Shown here in pieces: positions 1-6,395 of a stretch of DNA of 7,312 nucleotides. This DNA comes from PALSA-607 sp036510735. GTDB lineage: Bacteria > Actinomycetota > Actinomycetes > Acidothermales > Acidothermaceae. The notes below the pieces were generated by a model. It was not told the origin of the DNA and did no database searches. It saw only the letters and a program-made list of their open reading frames with translations. Each line of letters opens with the position of its first letter. Positions within the stretch are counted from its first letter, which is position 1. The stretch lies in the NCBI GenBank assembly GCA_036510735.1, contig DATCDK010000190.1:1-7312 (forward strand), given 5' to 3'. A program made the translations under genes and the position numbers.

Positions 1-1458
1 CTGAAGGACCGCAAGGGCGCCGACTACTTGCTCGCGCCCACCCACGAGGAACTGTTCACGCTGCTCGTCAAGGGCGAGTACTCCTCGTACAAGGACTACC
101 CGGTCACGCTGTTCCAGATCCAGACCAAGTACCGCGACGAAGCCCGCCCGCGCGCCGGCATCCTGCGCGGCCGCGAGTTCGTCATGAAGGACAGTTACAG
201 CTTTGACCTGGACGACGAGGGGTTGGCGAAGTCGTACGCCGACCACCGCCTGACCTACCAACGAATGTTCGAGCGGCTCGGTCTCGACTACCGCATCGTC
301 TATGCCGTCTCAGGCGCCATGGGCGGCTCGGCGTCCGAGGAGTTCCTCGCCCCGACGCCGTCCGGCGAGGACTCCTTCGTGCAGTGTGAGAACTGCGACT
401 ACGCCGCGAATACCGAGGCAGTCGAGATCGCCGTGCCGGCGCCCGTCGATGCCGCCGACCATCCGCCGATGCAGGTTCTTGACACTCCTGACACGCCCAC
501 GATTGCGACACTCGTCGATCACCTCAACGGCCTCGATCTTGGTCGGACGTTCACCGGTGCTGACACGTTGAAGAATCTCGTGCTGAAGACGCTCGCACCT
601 GGCACCACCCATTGGGAGCTGCTCGTCGTCGGCGTGCCCGGCGACCGCGATGTCGACCTCAAGCGGGTGCAAGGCCAGCTCGAGCCCGCCGAGGTCGCGC
701 AGGCCGAGCCGGCCGACCTGGCGGCCCAGCCGAGGCTGGTCAAGGGCTACATCGGGCCGCAGATCTTGAAGGAACTGGGGATTCGGTACCTGGTCGACCC
801 GCTCGTCGTCCCGGGCAGCGCGTGGGTCACCGGCGCGAACGAGCAAGGCAGGCACGCCGCGGCTGTCGTACGTGGCCGAGACTTCGAGCCGGACGGCGAG
901 ATCGGCGCCGTCGAGATCCGCGACGGTGACCTGTGCGCGCAATGCGGTGGCCGGTTGTCGATCGCGCGCGGCATCGAGATCGGCCACATCTTCCAGCTCG
1001 GCCGCAAGTACGCCACCGCGTTCGGGCTCGACGCGTTGGGTCCCGACGCCAAGCCGATCCGCATCACGATGGGTTCGTACGGCGTCGGTGTCTCCCGTGC
1101 GGTCGCCGCGCTGGCCGAGCAACACTCCGACGAACTCGGGTTGGTGTGGCCGTCGTCCGTCGCTCCGGCTGACGTCCACCTCGTCGCCGCCGGCAAGGAT
1201 GATCAGCTCGCTGCCGCCGAAAAGCTCGCGACGGAATTCGCGGCCGCAGGTGTGGGTGTGCTGCTCGACGACCGTTCCGGTGTGTCGGTCGGGGTGAAGT
1301 TCAAGGACGCCGAGCTGATCGGCGTCCCGTTGATCGTTGTCGTGGGGCGTGGCCTGGTCGACGCCCTCGTCGAGGTCCGGAACCGGGCTAGCGGCGCGCG
1401 GGAGGATGTCGCGCTGCACGCCGTGGTCGCCCAAGTGGCGCGGCAGATAACGATTTGA
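1..1458 (+). CDS. proS: Prolyl-tRNA synthetase (class II, bacterial type), 5'-truncated by the window edge
   Basis: It charges tRNA-Pro with proline in the cytoplasm. The frame is already open at base 1, and 485 residues are visible before TGA at 1456-1458. Bacterial-type enzymes are about 570-590 residues, so about 95 N-terminal residues with class II motif 1 lie upstream. In window residue numbers: LAPTHEE at 11-17; motif 2 with Q-T-K-Y-R-D-E near 41-47 and R-E-F-V-M-K-D at 58-64; an inserted YbaK-like editing domain at about 150-300, with K191 and H285 aligning by eye to the E. coli editing residues K279 and H369; motif 3 (TMGSYGVGVSR) near 357-367; then a C-terminal anticodon-binding domain beginning near WPSSVAP. 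Two CxxC pairs (C129/C132 and C312/C315) flank the insertion and may bind metal. A TTG at 28 is an internal Leu codon inside the conserved LLAPTHEE stretch, not a start. Identification is firm; no frameshift or missing motif is visible. Confidence 0.97.
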   Translation: MKDRKGADYLLAPTHEELFTLLVKGEYSSYKDYPVTLFQIQTKYRDEARPRAGILRGREFVMKDSYSFDLDDEGLAKSYADHRLTYQRMFERLGLDYRIVYAVSGAMGGSASEEFLAPTPSGEDSFVQCENCDYAANTEAVEIAVPAPVDAADHPPMQVLDTPDTPTIATLVDHLNGLDLGRTFTGADTLKNLVLKTLAPGTTHWELLVVGVPGDRDVDLKRVQGQLEPAEVAQAEPADLAAQPRLVKGYIGPQILKELGIRYLVDPLVVPGSAWVTGANEQGRHAAAVVRGRDFEPDGEIGAVEIRDGDLCAQCGGRLSIARGIEIGHIFQLGRKYATAFGLDALGPDAKPIRITMGSYGVGVSRAVAALAEQHSDELGLVWPSSVAPADVHLVAAGKDDQLAAAEKLATEFAAAGVGVLLDDRSGVSVGVKFKDAELIGVPLIVVVGRGLVDALVEVRNRASGAREDVALHAVVAQVARQITI

Positions 1459-1474
1459 CCTGTTGATCGTATAG

Positions 1475-1494
1475 AGACCTTCCTAAGAAGGTCT
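1475..1494 (+). terminator. Perfect inverted repeat 16 bases after proS; possible terminator or operator
   Basis: AGACCTTC (1475-1482) pairs perfectly with GAAGGTCT (1487-1494) around a CTAA loop, giving an 8-bp stem. It starts 16 bases after the proS stop codon, where a terminator would be expected. No U-tract follows (the next bases are GCGCCGAG), so it is not a classic intrinsic terminator. U-less hairpins have been proposed as terminators in actinobacteria. A 20-base palindrome upstream of a transporter operon could equally be a repressor binding site. The sequence does not decide between the two. Confidence 0.4.
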
Positions 1495-1590
1495 GCGCCG
1501 AGTTAGCTAGCCTGCAACCTGCCGCCGACCGCGGCGGGCAATCAAGCGCGGCCGCCGCCACCCAGGCGCCGCGATGAGCTGGAGGAATCA
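1495..1590 (+). promoter_or_regulatory. Leader and ribosome binding site of the transporter operon
   Basis: This is the rest of the gap between proS and the binding-protein gene. GGAGGA at 1581-1586 lies 4 bases before ATG 1591 and is a strong Shine-Dalgarno sequence that fixes that start. An ATG at 1574 is out of frame with it. The operon promoter must lie here or inside the end of proS unless transcription reads through. I find no convincing -35/-10 pair: TATAGA (1470-1475) and TAGCCT (1508-1513) resemble -10 boxes, but neither has a good -35 at 16-18 bp. The leader is GC-rich, and CGGCGG (1532-1537) can pair either with CCGCCG upstream or CCGCCG downstream. Confidence 0.45.
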
Positions 1591-3201
1591 ATGCGTCGAC
1601 AGCAGCTGTTCGCCACCGTGGCCGTCGTGGCCACCTTGAGCCTCGCCGCCGCGGCGTGCAGCTCGAGCAAACCGAAGGCAGCATCGCCCGGCAGCGGTAC
1701 CGCAGCCGGGAGCGCGCCAGCCGCCGGCGGGAAGCTCCAGCAGGTCGTCCTCGGCACCACCGACAAGGTGATCTCCATCGACCCGGCGGGTGCCTACGAC
1801 GAGGGCTCGTGGGTGCTGCAGTGGAACATCTACCAGTCGTTGTTGAAGATCAAGGCAGGCTCGGCGGACGTCGTCCCCGACGCGGCGAGCGCCTGCAAGT
1901 GGACGGACACCGTCACCTACACCTGCACGCTGAACCCCGGCCTGACATTCAGCAACGGTGACCCGCTTGACGCGGCAGCGGTCGTCTACTCGATCAACCG
2001 GGTCGTCAAGATCAACGACCCGAACGGGCCGTCGAGCCTGCTCTCCACGATGAAGAGTGTCGCGGCTCAGGGCACTGACACGGTGGTCTTCACATTGACC
2101 AGCCCGAACGCGGTGTTCCCGTACATCCTCACGACGGGCGCCGGCAACATCGTCGACCCGAAGGTCTTCCCGGCCGACAAGCTGCTCCCGGACGGCCCAG
2201 GCGACATCGGGTCGGGCGTGTACACGCTGAGCAAGTACACGGCGAACCAGCAGGCGGTTTTGACGCCGAACCCGAAGTACAAGGGTGACGACGTGCTCGC
2301 CAACAAGGGGTTCATCGTGCACTACGAGCAGACCCCGGCGACCCTCAAGCTCGACGTCGAGCAGGGCAATGTCGACGTCGCATGGCGCAGCCTCAGCCCG
2401 ACCGACATCGCCTCGTTGCAGACGGAGACCAGCAAGGTCAAGGTCGTCAAGGGCAACGGCATCGAAATCCGCTACCTGGTGTTCAACACCTCGTTGCCGC
2501 CGGCCAAGGACCTCGCGACCCGTCAAGCGGTCGCGTACTCCATCGACCGCAACGCGATCGCGAACAACGTCTACAACGGCACTGTCACACCGCTGTACTC
2601 GATGGTGCCCGCCGGTCTGATCGGCGCCAACCAGGCATACAAGGACGCCTACGGTGCGACTCCCGACCCGGCGAAGGCGAAGGCCGTGTTGGCAGCCGCA
2701 GGCGTCACGACGCCGGTCAACATCACGATCTGGTGGACGCCGTCGCACTACGGCGCAGTGTCGGGTGACGAATACACCGAGATCAAGCGTGAACTCGAGG
2801 CAACCGGTCTGTTCAAGGTGACCTTGCAGAGCGCCGAATGGGACGCCTACAGCAAGGCGTACAACAAGGACCAGTACGCCGCGTTCGAGCTCGGCTGGTT
2901 CCCCGACTACCCGGACGCAGACGACTACCTGGCGCCGTTCTATGTCAAGGGCGGTTTCTACAACAACCACTACGACAACCCCGCGATCGACACCCTCATC
3001 ACGCAAGAAGAGGGCGAGACCGACGCCACCAAGCGGACGGCCGAACTCCAGCAGATTCAGGTGCTGGCAGCCAAGGATGTTCCGACGATCCCGATCTGGC
3101 AGGGCAACCAGGTCGCGGCCACCGGACTTACGGTGACCGGCGTCGATAAGACGTTCGACCCGTCGTACATCTTCCGGATGTGGCTCATCGGTAAGAGCTA
3201 G
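1591..3201 (+). CDS. ABC transporter solute-binding lipoprotein, family 5 (DppA/OppA-like)
   Basis: Extracellular ligand receptor of the importer encoded downstream. It has 536 residues, normal for the SBP_bac_5 family. The N-terminus has basic R2-R3, a hydrophobic stretch at about 6-22 and LAAAAC with the lipidation cysteine at C23. It is followed by a Ser/Ala/Gly/Pro-rich linker to about residue 47, typical of a membrane-anchored Gram-positive binding protein. The lipobox is slightly loose: -3 is Ala, and Leu is at -5. The main domain spans roughly 85-455. C102 and C112 are close enough to form a disulfide. The W-F-P-D-Y-P-D-A-D-D-Y segment at 436-446 sits where E. coli DppA has the Asp-containing loop that holds the peptide amino group, which favours a peptide ligand, although related proteins bind nickel, glycans or other solutes. 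ATG 1591 has an excellent ribosome binding site. It is the first gene of the operon, with an 82-bp gap and hairpin before the permease. Family assignment is secure; substrate is unknown. Confidence 0.93.
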   Translation: MRRQQLFATVAVVATLSLAAAACSSSKPKAASPGSGTAAGSAPAAGGKLQQVVLGTTDKVISIDPAGAYDEGSWVLQWNIYQSLLKIKAGSADVVPDAASACKWTDTVTYTCTLNPGLTFSNGDPLDAAAVVYSINRVVKINDPNGPSSLLSTMKSVAAQGTDTVVFTLTSPNAVFPYILTTGAGNIVDPKVFPADKLLPDGPGDIGSGVYTLSKYTANQQAVLTPNPKYKGDDVLANKGFIVHYEQTPATLKLDVEQGNVDVAWRSLSPTDIASLQTETSKVKVVKGNGIEIRYLVFNTSLPPAKDLATRQAVAYSIDRNAIANNVYNGTVTPLYSMVPAGLIGANQAYKDAYGATPDPAKAKAVLAAAGVTTPVNITIWWTPSHYGAVSGDEYTEIKRELEATGLFKVTLQSAEWDAYSKAYNKDQYAAFELGWFPDYPDADDYLAPFYVKGGFYNNHYDNPAIDTLITQEEGETDATKRTAELQQIQVLAAKDVPTIPIWQGNQVAATGLTVTGVDKTFDPSYIFRMWLIGKS

Positions 3202-3209
3202 TCGTTGGA

Positions 3210-3243
3210 CGCCGAGGGGCCGCGTATCAGCGGCCCCTCGGCG
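3210..3243 (+). terminator. 14-bp GC-rich hairpin between binding-protein and permease genes (probable partial terminator or mRNA stabiliser)
   Basis: CGCCGAGGGGCCGC (3210-3223) pairs without mismatch with GCGGCCCCTCGGCG (3230-3243) across a 6-base loop, GTATCA. It begins 8 bases after the TAG of the binding-protein gene and ends 40 bases before the permease GTG. No U-run follows. In binding-protein operons such as mal and opp/dpp, an intergenic hairpin here commonly protects the 3' end of the binding-protein message or stops part of the transcription. The protein is then made in excess over the membrane parts. That role is inferred here; the stem itself is directly visible. Confidence 0.7.
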
Positions 3244-3283
3244 CAGCGACACTTAGCTCAAAACCGAAAGAGGTATCCGGCTC

Positions 3284-4312
3284 GTGGCAACATCTGGTGG
3301 GTCGCTGCGCCGATACGCGCTGACGCGACTCGCGCTGGTTATCCCGATGATCTTGATCCTGCTCACCGTCGTCTTCTTGCTGATGCGGGTGGCGCCCGGC
3401 GACCCGATCCAGGCTGCGCTCGGCGGCAAGCTCTCCGCGGCACAGCTCGAGGAGAAGCGGCGAGCGGCTGGCTTTACCAAGCCGCTGATCGTGCAGTACG
3501 GCGAATACCTCAAGCAGGTCTTCACGCTGAATCTGGGCACCGCGATTACCGATAACCAGCGCATCACCACGGTGTTGAAGGTGAACGGTGCGGCCACACT
3601 GGAGTTGTCGTTTACTGCGACCCTGATCGCCTTGGTCATCGGCGTTCCGATCGGGTTGCGCGCCGGTCGACTGCGCGACTCCGCGTTCGACGCCGGCGGC
3701 CGGCTGTTTGGCATCATCACCTACGCCGCGCCGGTGTTCTTCGTCGGTCTGCTGTTCCAGCTGGTGTTCAGCAAGTGGCTGAACTGGCTGCCCAACTCGG
3801 GGATGCTGAGCCCGATCGACCAAGCCGAGTTGCCCGCGCATACGCATCTGTCGGTGGTCGATGCAATCTGGGATCACAACATGAGTGCGTTCGTCGACTC
3901 GCTGAAACACCTGGCGATGCCGTCGTTCACACTCGGGCTGTTGCTGTGCGGTGTGGTGATCAGATTGATCCGCACCAACTTGATTCAGACGCTTAAGGGC
4001 GACTACGTCGAGGCCGCCCGCGCGCGTGGCGTACCCGAGCACAAGGTCGTCATGCGGCACGCGTTCCGCAACGCCCTCGTGCCTGTAGTCACCGTGATGG
4101 GACTGCAAGCGGCGCTGCTGCTGTCGGGTGCGGTACTCACCGAAGAGACATTCAACTGGCCTGGCATCGGCAACCAGCTCGTCACGTATCTGAACAACCG
4201 TGACTACACCGCCGTCCAGGGCATCATCACGATCTTTGCGCTCGCCGTCGTGTTCATCAGCTTGCTCATCGACTTCGTGAACGCCGCCATCGACCCGAGG
4301 GTGCGGTACTGA
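3284..4312 (+). CDS. Peptide-type ABC transporter permease, DppB/OppB family
   Basis: One of two inner-membrane channel subunits. It has 342 residues, a normal length. The start is GTG 3284, preceded by GAAAGAGG (3266-3273) with a 10-base gap; the resulting MATSGGSLRRYALTRL matches the usual short basic N-terminus. Hydrophobic segments lie at about 16-34, 106-126, 141-162, 212-230, 264-287 and 311-335, the six expected. The V-A-P-G-D-P motif (36-41) after the first segment is a DppB/OppB hallmark. The EAA loop that contacts the ATPase is E243-A-A-x-x-x-G249, followed by the typical R-H-A-F-R-N-A region. The protein ends in IDPRVRY, also typical. It follows the binding-protein gene after an 82-bp spacer with a hairpin. 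Its TGA (4310-4312) shares a base with the ATG of the next permease, so the two are probably translated together. Transported solute is not determinable from this protein. Confidence 0.95.
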   Translation: MATSGGSLRRYALTRLALVIPMILILLTVVFLLMRVAPGDPIQAALGGKLSAAQLEEKRRAAGFTKPLIVQYGEYLKQVFTLNLGTAITDNQRITTVLKVNGAATLELSFTATLIALVIGVPIGLRAGRLRDSAFDAGGRLFGIITYAAPVFFVGLLFQLVFSKWLNWLPNSGMLSPIDQAELPAHTHLSVVDAIWDHNMSAFVDSLKHLAMPSFTLGLLLCGVVIRLIRTNLIQTLKGDYVEAARARGVPEHKVVMRHAFRNALVPVVTVMGLQAALLLSGAVLTEETFNWPGIGNQLVTYLNNRDYTAVQGIITIFALAVVFISLLIDFVNAAIDPRVRY

Positions 4313-5370
4313 TGACGGCCGCGAGCATTGCGGAGCCCGGTGGTGAGTCGATCCTCGACACACCGCCCCCGACGACTTCGCGCCCGCGTGGACCGTTCGG
4401 CCGGCTCTGGCAACAGGTCAAGCAAGCTCAGGGATTCTCGAAGTGGTTGCTGTGGGTGGGCGCAGGGATCACCGCGGTTTTTATCGTGCTCGCCGTGTTC
4501 GCGCCGCTGATCGCGCCATACGGCTTCGATCAATACATGGCGCACGGTGTGCGGTTTGCGAAGCAAGGTTCGCCGAACGGCTCTCACTGGTTCGGCACCA
4601 ACGTGCGCTCGGTCGACGTGTTGTCGGTGGTCATCTACGGCTCGCGCACCGCGATCGAAGTCGTTATGCTGGCAGTCGTTTTCAGTCTGTTCGTCGGTGT
4701 GCCGCTAGGCCTGATTTCCGGTTACTACGGCGGCTGGCTCGACCGCATCCTGGTGCTCATCATGGACGCACTCTTTGCGTTCCCCTACCTGCTGCTCGCG
4801 ATCATCATTGCGTTCCTGTTGCAGAACAGCGTCGGCAGTGGGGTGTTGACCGCGGCCATCGCGATCACCGTCATCTACGTGCCGCAATACTTCCGCGTCG
4901 TCCGGGGCCAAGTACTGTCCGCTCGAGAAGAGCCCTACGTCGAGGCCGCGCGCGCGTTAGGCGCGCGACCACGCACGATCATGGGTCGTTACCTGTTCTT
5001 CAACGTGATCCAGTCGGTGCCGGTCATCGCCACGTTGAATGCGGCCGACGCGATTCTCACGCTCGCGGGGTTGGGCTTCCTCGGCTTCGGCATCCAACCC
5101 ACGCAGGCCGCCGAATGGGGCTACGAACTGCAGCGCGGCGTCGCCGACATGGGTGCCGGTCTGTGGTGGACCAGTGTGTTTCCCGGCATCGCGATCGTTT
5201 CGCTGGTCACTGGTCTGACCCTTGTCGGCGAGGGCCTGAACGACGTGTTGAACCCGGTGCTTCGCAAGCGATCGGGACGCCGGGTGGTGCTGCCGCGCCG
5301 CGACGCTTCGGCCACGACATTGCCGACTCGCCAAGGGGACAACCGTGGCCGTGGGGAGGAGTTGGCGTGA
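4312..5370 (+). CDS. Peptide-type ABC transporter permease, DppC/OppC family
   Basis: Second membrane channel subunit, pairing with the DppB-type protein. It has 352 residues. The ATG at 4312 overlaps the previous stop (TGATG). A cytoplasmic N-terminal tail of about 43 residues precedes the first membrane segment (about 45-67, ending A-P-L-I-A-P-Y-G), the OppC N-terminal domain layout. Later hydrophobic segments are near 114-138, 147-169, 178-195, 240-262 and 285-305. F94-G-T-N97 and D102-V-L correspond to the usual F-G-T-D...G-R-D-V-L motif, but the G-R before the Asp is replaced by S-V. The EAA loop is E211-A-A-x-x-x-G217. Conserved G-L-G-F-L-G-F-G and G-E-G-L-N-D motifs follow. The C-terminal tail after about residue 313 is longer and more basic than average. 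The last bases carry the ribosome binding site of the next gene and overlap it by 4 bases. Function is confident; ligand is unknown. Confidence 0.95.
   Translation: MTAASIAEPGGESILDTPPPTTSRPRGPFGRLWQQVKQAQGFSKWLLWVGAGITAVFIVLAVFAPLIAPYGFDQYMAHGVRFAKQGSPNGSHWFGTNVRSVDVLSVVIYGSRTAIEVVMLAVVFSLFVGVPLGLISGYYGGWLDRILVLIMDALFAFPYLLLAIIIAFLLQNSVGSGVLTAAIAITVIYVPQYFRVVRGQVLSAREEPYVEAARALGARPRTIMGRYLFFNVIQSVPVIATLNAADAILTLAGLGFLGFGIQPTQAAEWGYELQRGVADMGAGLWWTSVFPGIAIVSLVTGLTLVGEGLNDVLNPVLRKRSGRRVVLPRRDASATTLPTRQGDNRGRGEELA
5355..5360 (+). promoter_or_regulatory. Ribosome binding site that sets the DppD-type ATPase start
   Basis: GGAGGA at 5355-5360, inside the end of the DppC-type gene, is 6 bases before GTG 5367. 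This is near-ideal spacing and supports a start at 5367, even though the same frame stays open far upstream through the permease gene. Confidence 0.8.
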
Positions 5371-6395
5371 CGGCGGCTCCAGTGATTTCGGTACGCGACC
5401 TGCGTGTCTGGTACGGCACCGAGCGAGGTCCGGTGCGTGCAGTCGACGGCGTCTCTTTCGACGTGCGTGCAGGCGAGACCCTGGGTCTTGTTGGCGAATC
5501 CGGCTGTGGAAAATCCACCCTCGGCCGCGGCATCCTCGGCCTGCTGCCTAGCGGCTCAGCTGTTGACGGCAGCGTGCGCTTCCGCGATCGCGAGTTGGTC
5601 GGCGTCAAGCAAAGCGACATGCGGGAGATGCGCGGAGCCGAACTCGGACTCATCTTCCAGGAGCCAATGACCAGGCTCGATCCGCTAATGCGCATCAGCG
5701 AGCACTTCGCCGAGACGTTGCGCGCACATGAGCCCGAACTGAACTCCGAGGAGATCGACGCACGATCGATCGACACGTTGCGGCGCATGGGCATCCCGCC
5801 GACCCGCTTTCGGCACTACCCGCACGAGTTCTCCGGCGGCATGCGGCAGCGCATCATGATCGCGCTCGCCCTCGTGCTCAATCCGGCGTTCGTCGTTGCC
5901 GACGAGCCGACGACCGCACTGGACGTGCTTGTCGAGGCTCAGATCCTGTCGATCCTGGCCGGCCTGAAGCGCAACTTCGACACGTCGCTGCTGTTAATCA
6001 CGCACAACCTCGGCATTGTCGCCGAGGCATGTGAGCGGGTAGCCGTCATGTATGCGGGGCGCATTGTCGAAGAAGGCGATGCGCGCCAGGTGTTCTCCGA
6101 TCCCTCGCATCCTTACACCCGCGAACTGCTGCGCTCGACGATTTCGCTGTCGACGACGGCGCTGCACTACATTCCCGGCTCGCCGCCAGATCTGGTCGAC
6201 CCGCCGTCCGGCTGCCATTTCCACCCGCGCTGCCCGAGTGCGATGCAGGTATGCGGAAGTCTCGATCCGGTCGAAGTGCGGGCGTCTAGTGGCCAGCGGG
6301 TGTCGTGCTGGTTGCACGGCCCCGACGAGCTGATCCCGCCCGGCGGCACCGCGCCGTTGCAACGACAGGAGTTGGCCAGTGCCGACGAAGCCTGA
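5367..6395 (+). CDS. Peptide-type ABC transporter ATP-binding protein, DppD/OppD family
   Basis: One of the two cytoplasmic ATPases driving uptake. From GTG 5367 it is 342 residues, the normal family size, opening MTAAPVISVRDLRVWY as expected. Walker A is G43-E-S-G-C-G-K-S-T51, Q-loop Q98, ABC signature F-S-G-G-M-R-Q at 155-161, Walker B V176-V-A-D179 with catalytic E180, D-loop A184-L-D186 and switch H213. All ATPase elements are intact. The C-terminal extension past about 260 is the oligopeptide/dipeptide-transporter type and contains C283, C289, C296 and C314 (C-x5-C-x6-C-x17-C). This matches the cysteine cluster reported to hold a [4Fe-4S] centre in OppD/DppD proteins; occupancy here is inferred. 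The start overlaps the DppC-type stop by 4 bases (GTGA), and the gene's end overlaps the DppF-type gene. The frame stays open upstream to at least 4443, but that part lies within the permease gene and is not coding. Confidence 0.96.
   Translation: MTAAPVISVRDLRVWYGTERGPVRAVDGVSFDVRAGETLGLVGESGCGKSTLGRGILGLLPSGSAVDGSVRFRDRELVGVKQSDMREMRGAELGLIFQEPMTRLDPLMRISEHFAETLRAHEPELNSEEIDARSIDTLRRMGIPPTRFRHYPHEFSGGMRQRIMIALALVLNPAFVVADEPTTALDVLVEAQILSILAGLKRNFDTSLLLITHNLGIVAEACERVAVMYAGRIVEEGDARQVFSDPSHPYTRELLRSTISLSTTALHYIPGSPPDLVDPPSGCHFHPRCPSAMQVCGSLDPVEVRASSGQRVSCWLHGPDELIPPGGTAPLQRQELASADEA
6367..6371 (+). promoter_or_regulatory. Ribosome binding site that sets the DppF-type ATPase start
   Basis: AGGAG at 6367-6371, within the last codons of the DppD-type gene, stands 7 bases before GTG 6379. 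It supports a start there, which gives a 17-base overlap between the two ATPase genes. Confidence 0.7.

Noticed and set aside
310..1434. A 374-residue open frame on the - strand inside proS
   Set aside because: Antisense shadow of a clear housekeeping gene; the composition is Arg/Asp/Gly-rich with no domain or motif.
1463..1513. Sigma-70-like promoter using TTGATC (1463-1468) or TATAGA/TAGCCT boxes
   Set aside because: No -35/-10 pair has acceptable spacing and match, so I could not support a specific promoter.
1588..3252. A 554-residue open frame on the - strand covering the whole binding-protein gene
   Set aside because: It mirrors the real gene, has an Arg/Val/Asp-rich composition with no recognisable motif, and has no ribosome binding site or independent context. 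Long antisense frames are expected in high-GC coding DNA.
3227..4363. A 378-residue open frame on the - strand opposite the DppB-type permease
   Set aside because: It is antisense to a well-supported permease, rich in Gln/His/Arg/Asp, with no recognisable domain.
4443..5366. Upstream extension of the DppD frame as a fusion domain
   Set aside because: It lies entirely within the DppC-type gene in another frame, is Arg-rich low-complexity sequence, and the true start at 5367 has its own ribosome binding site.
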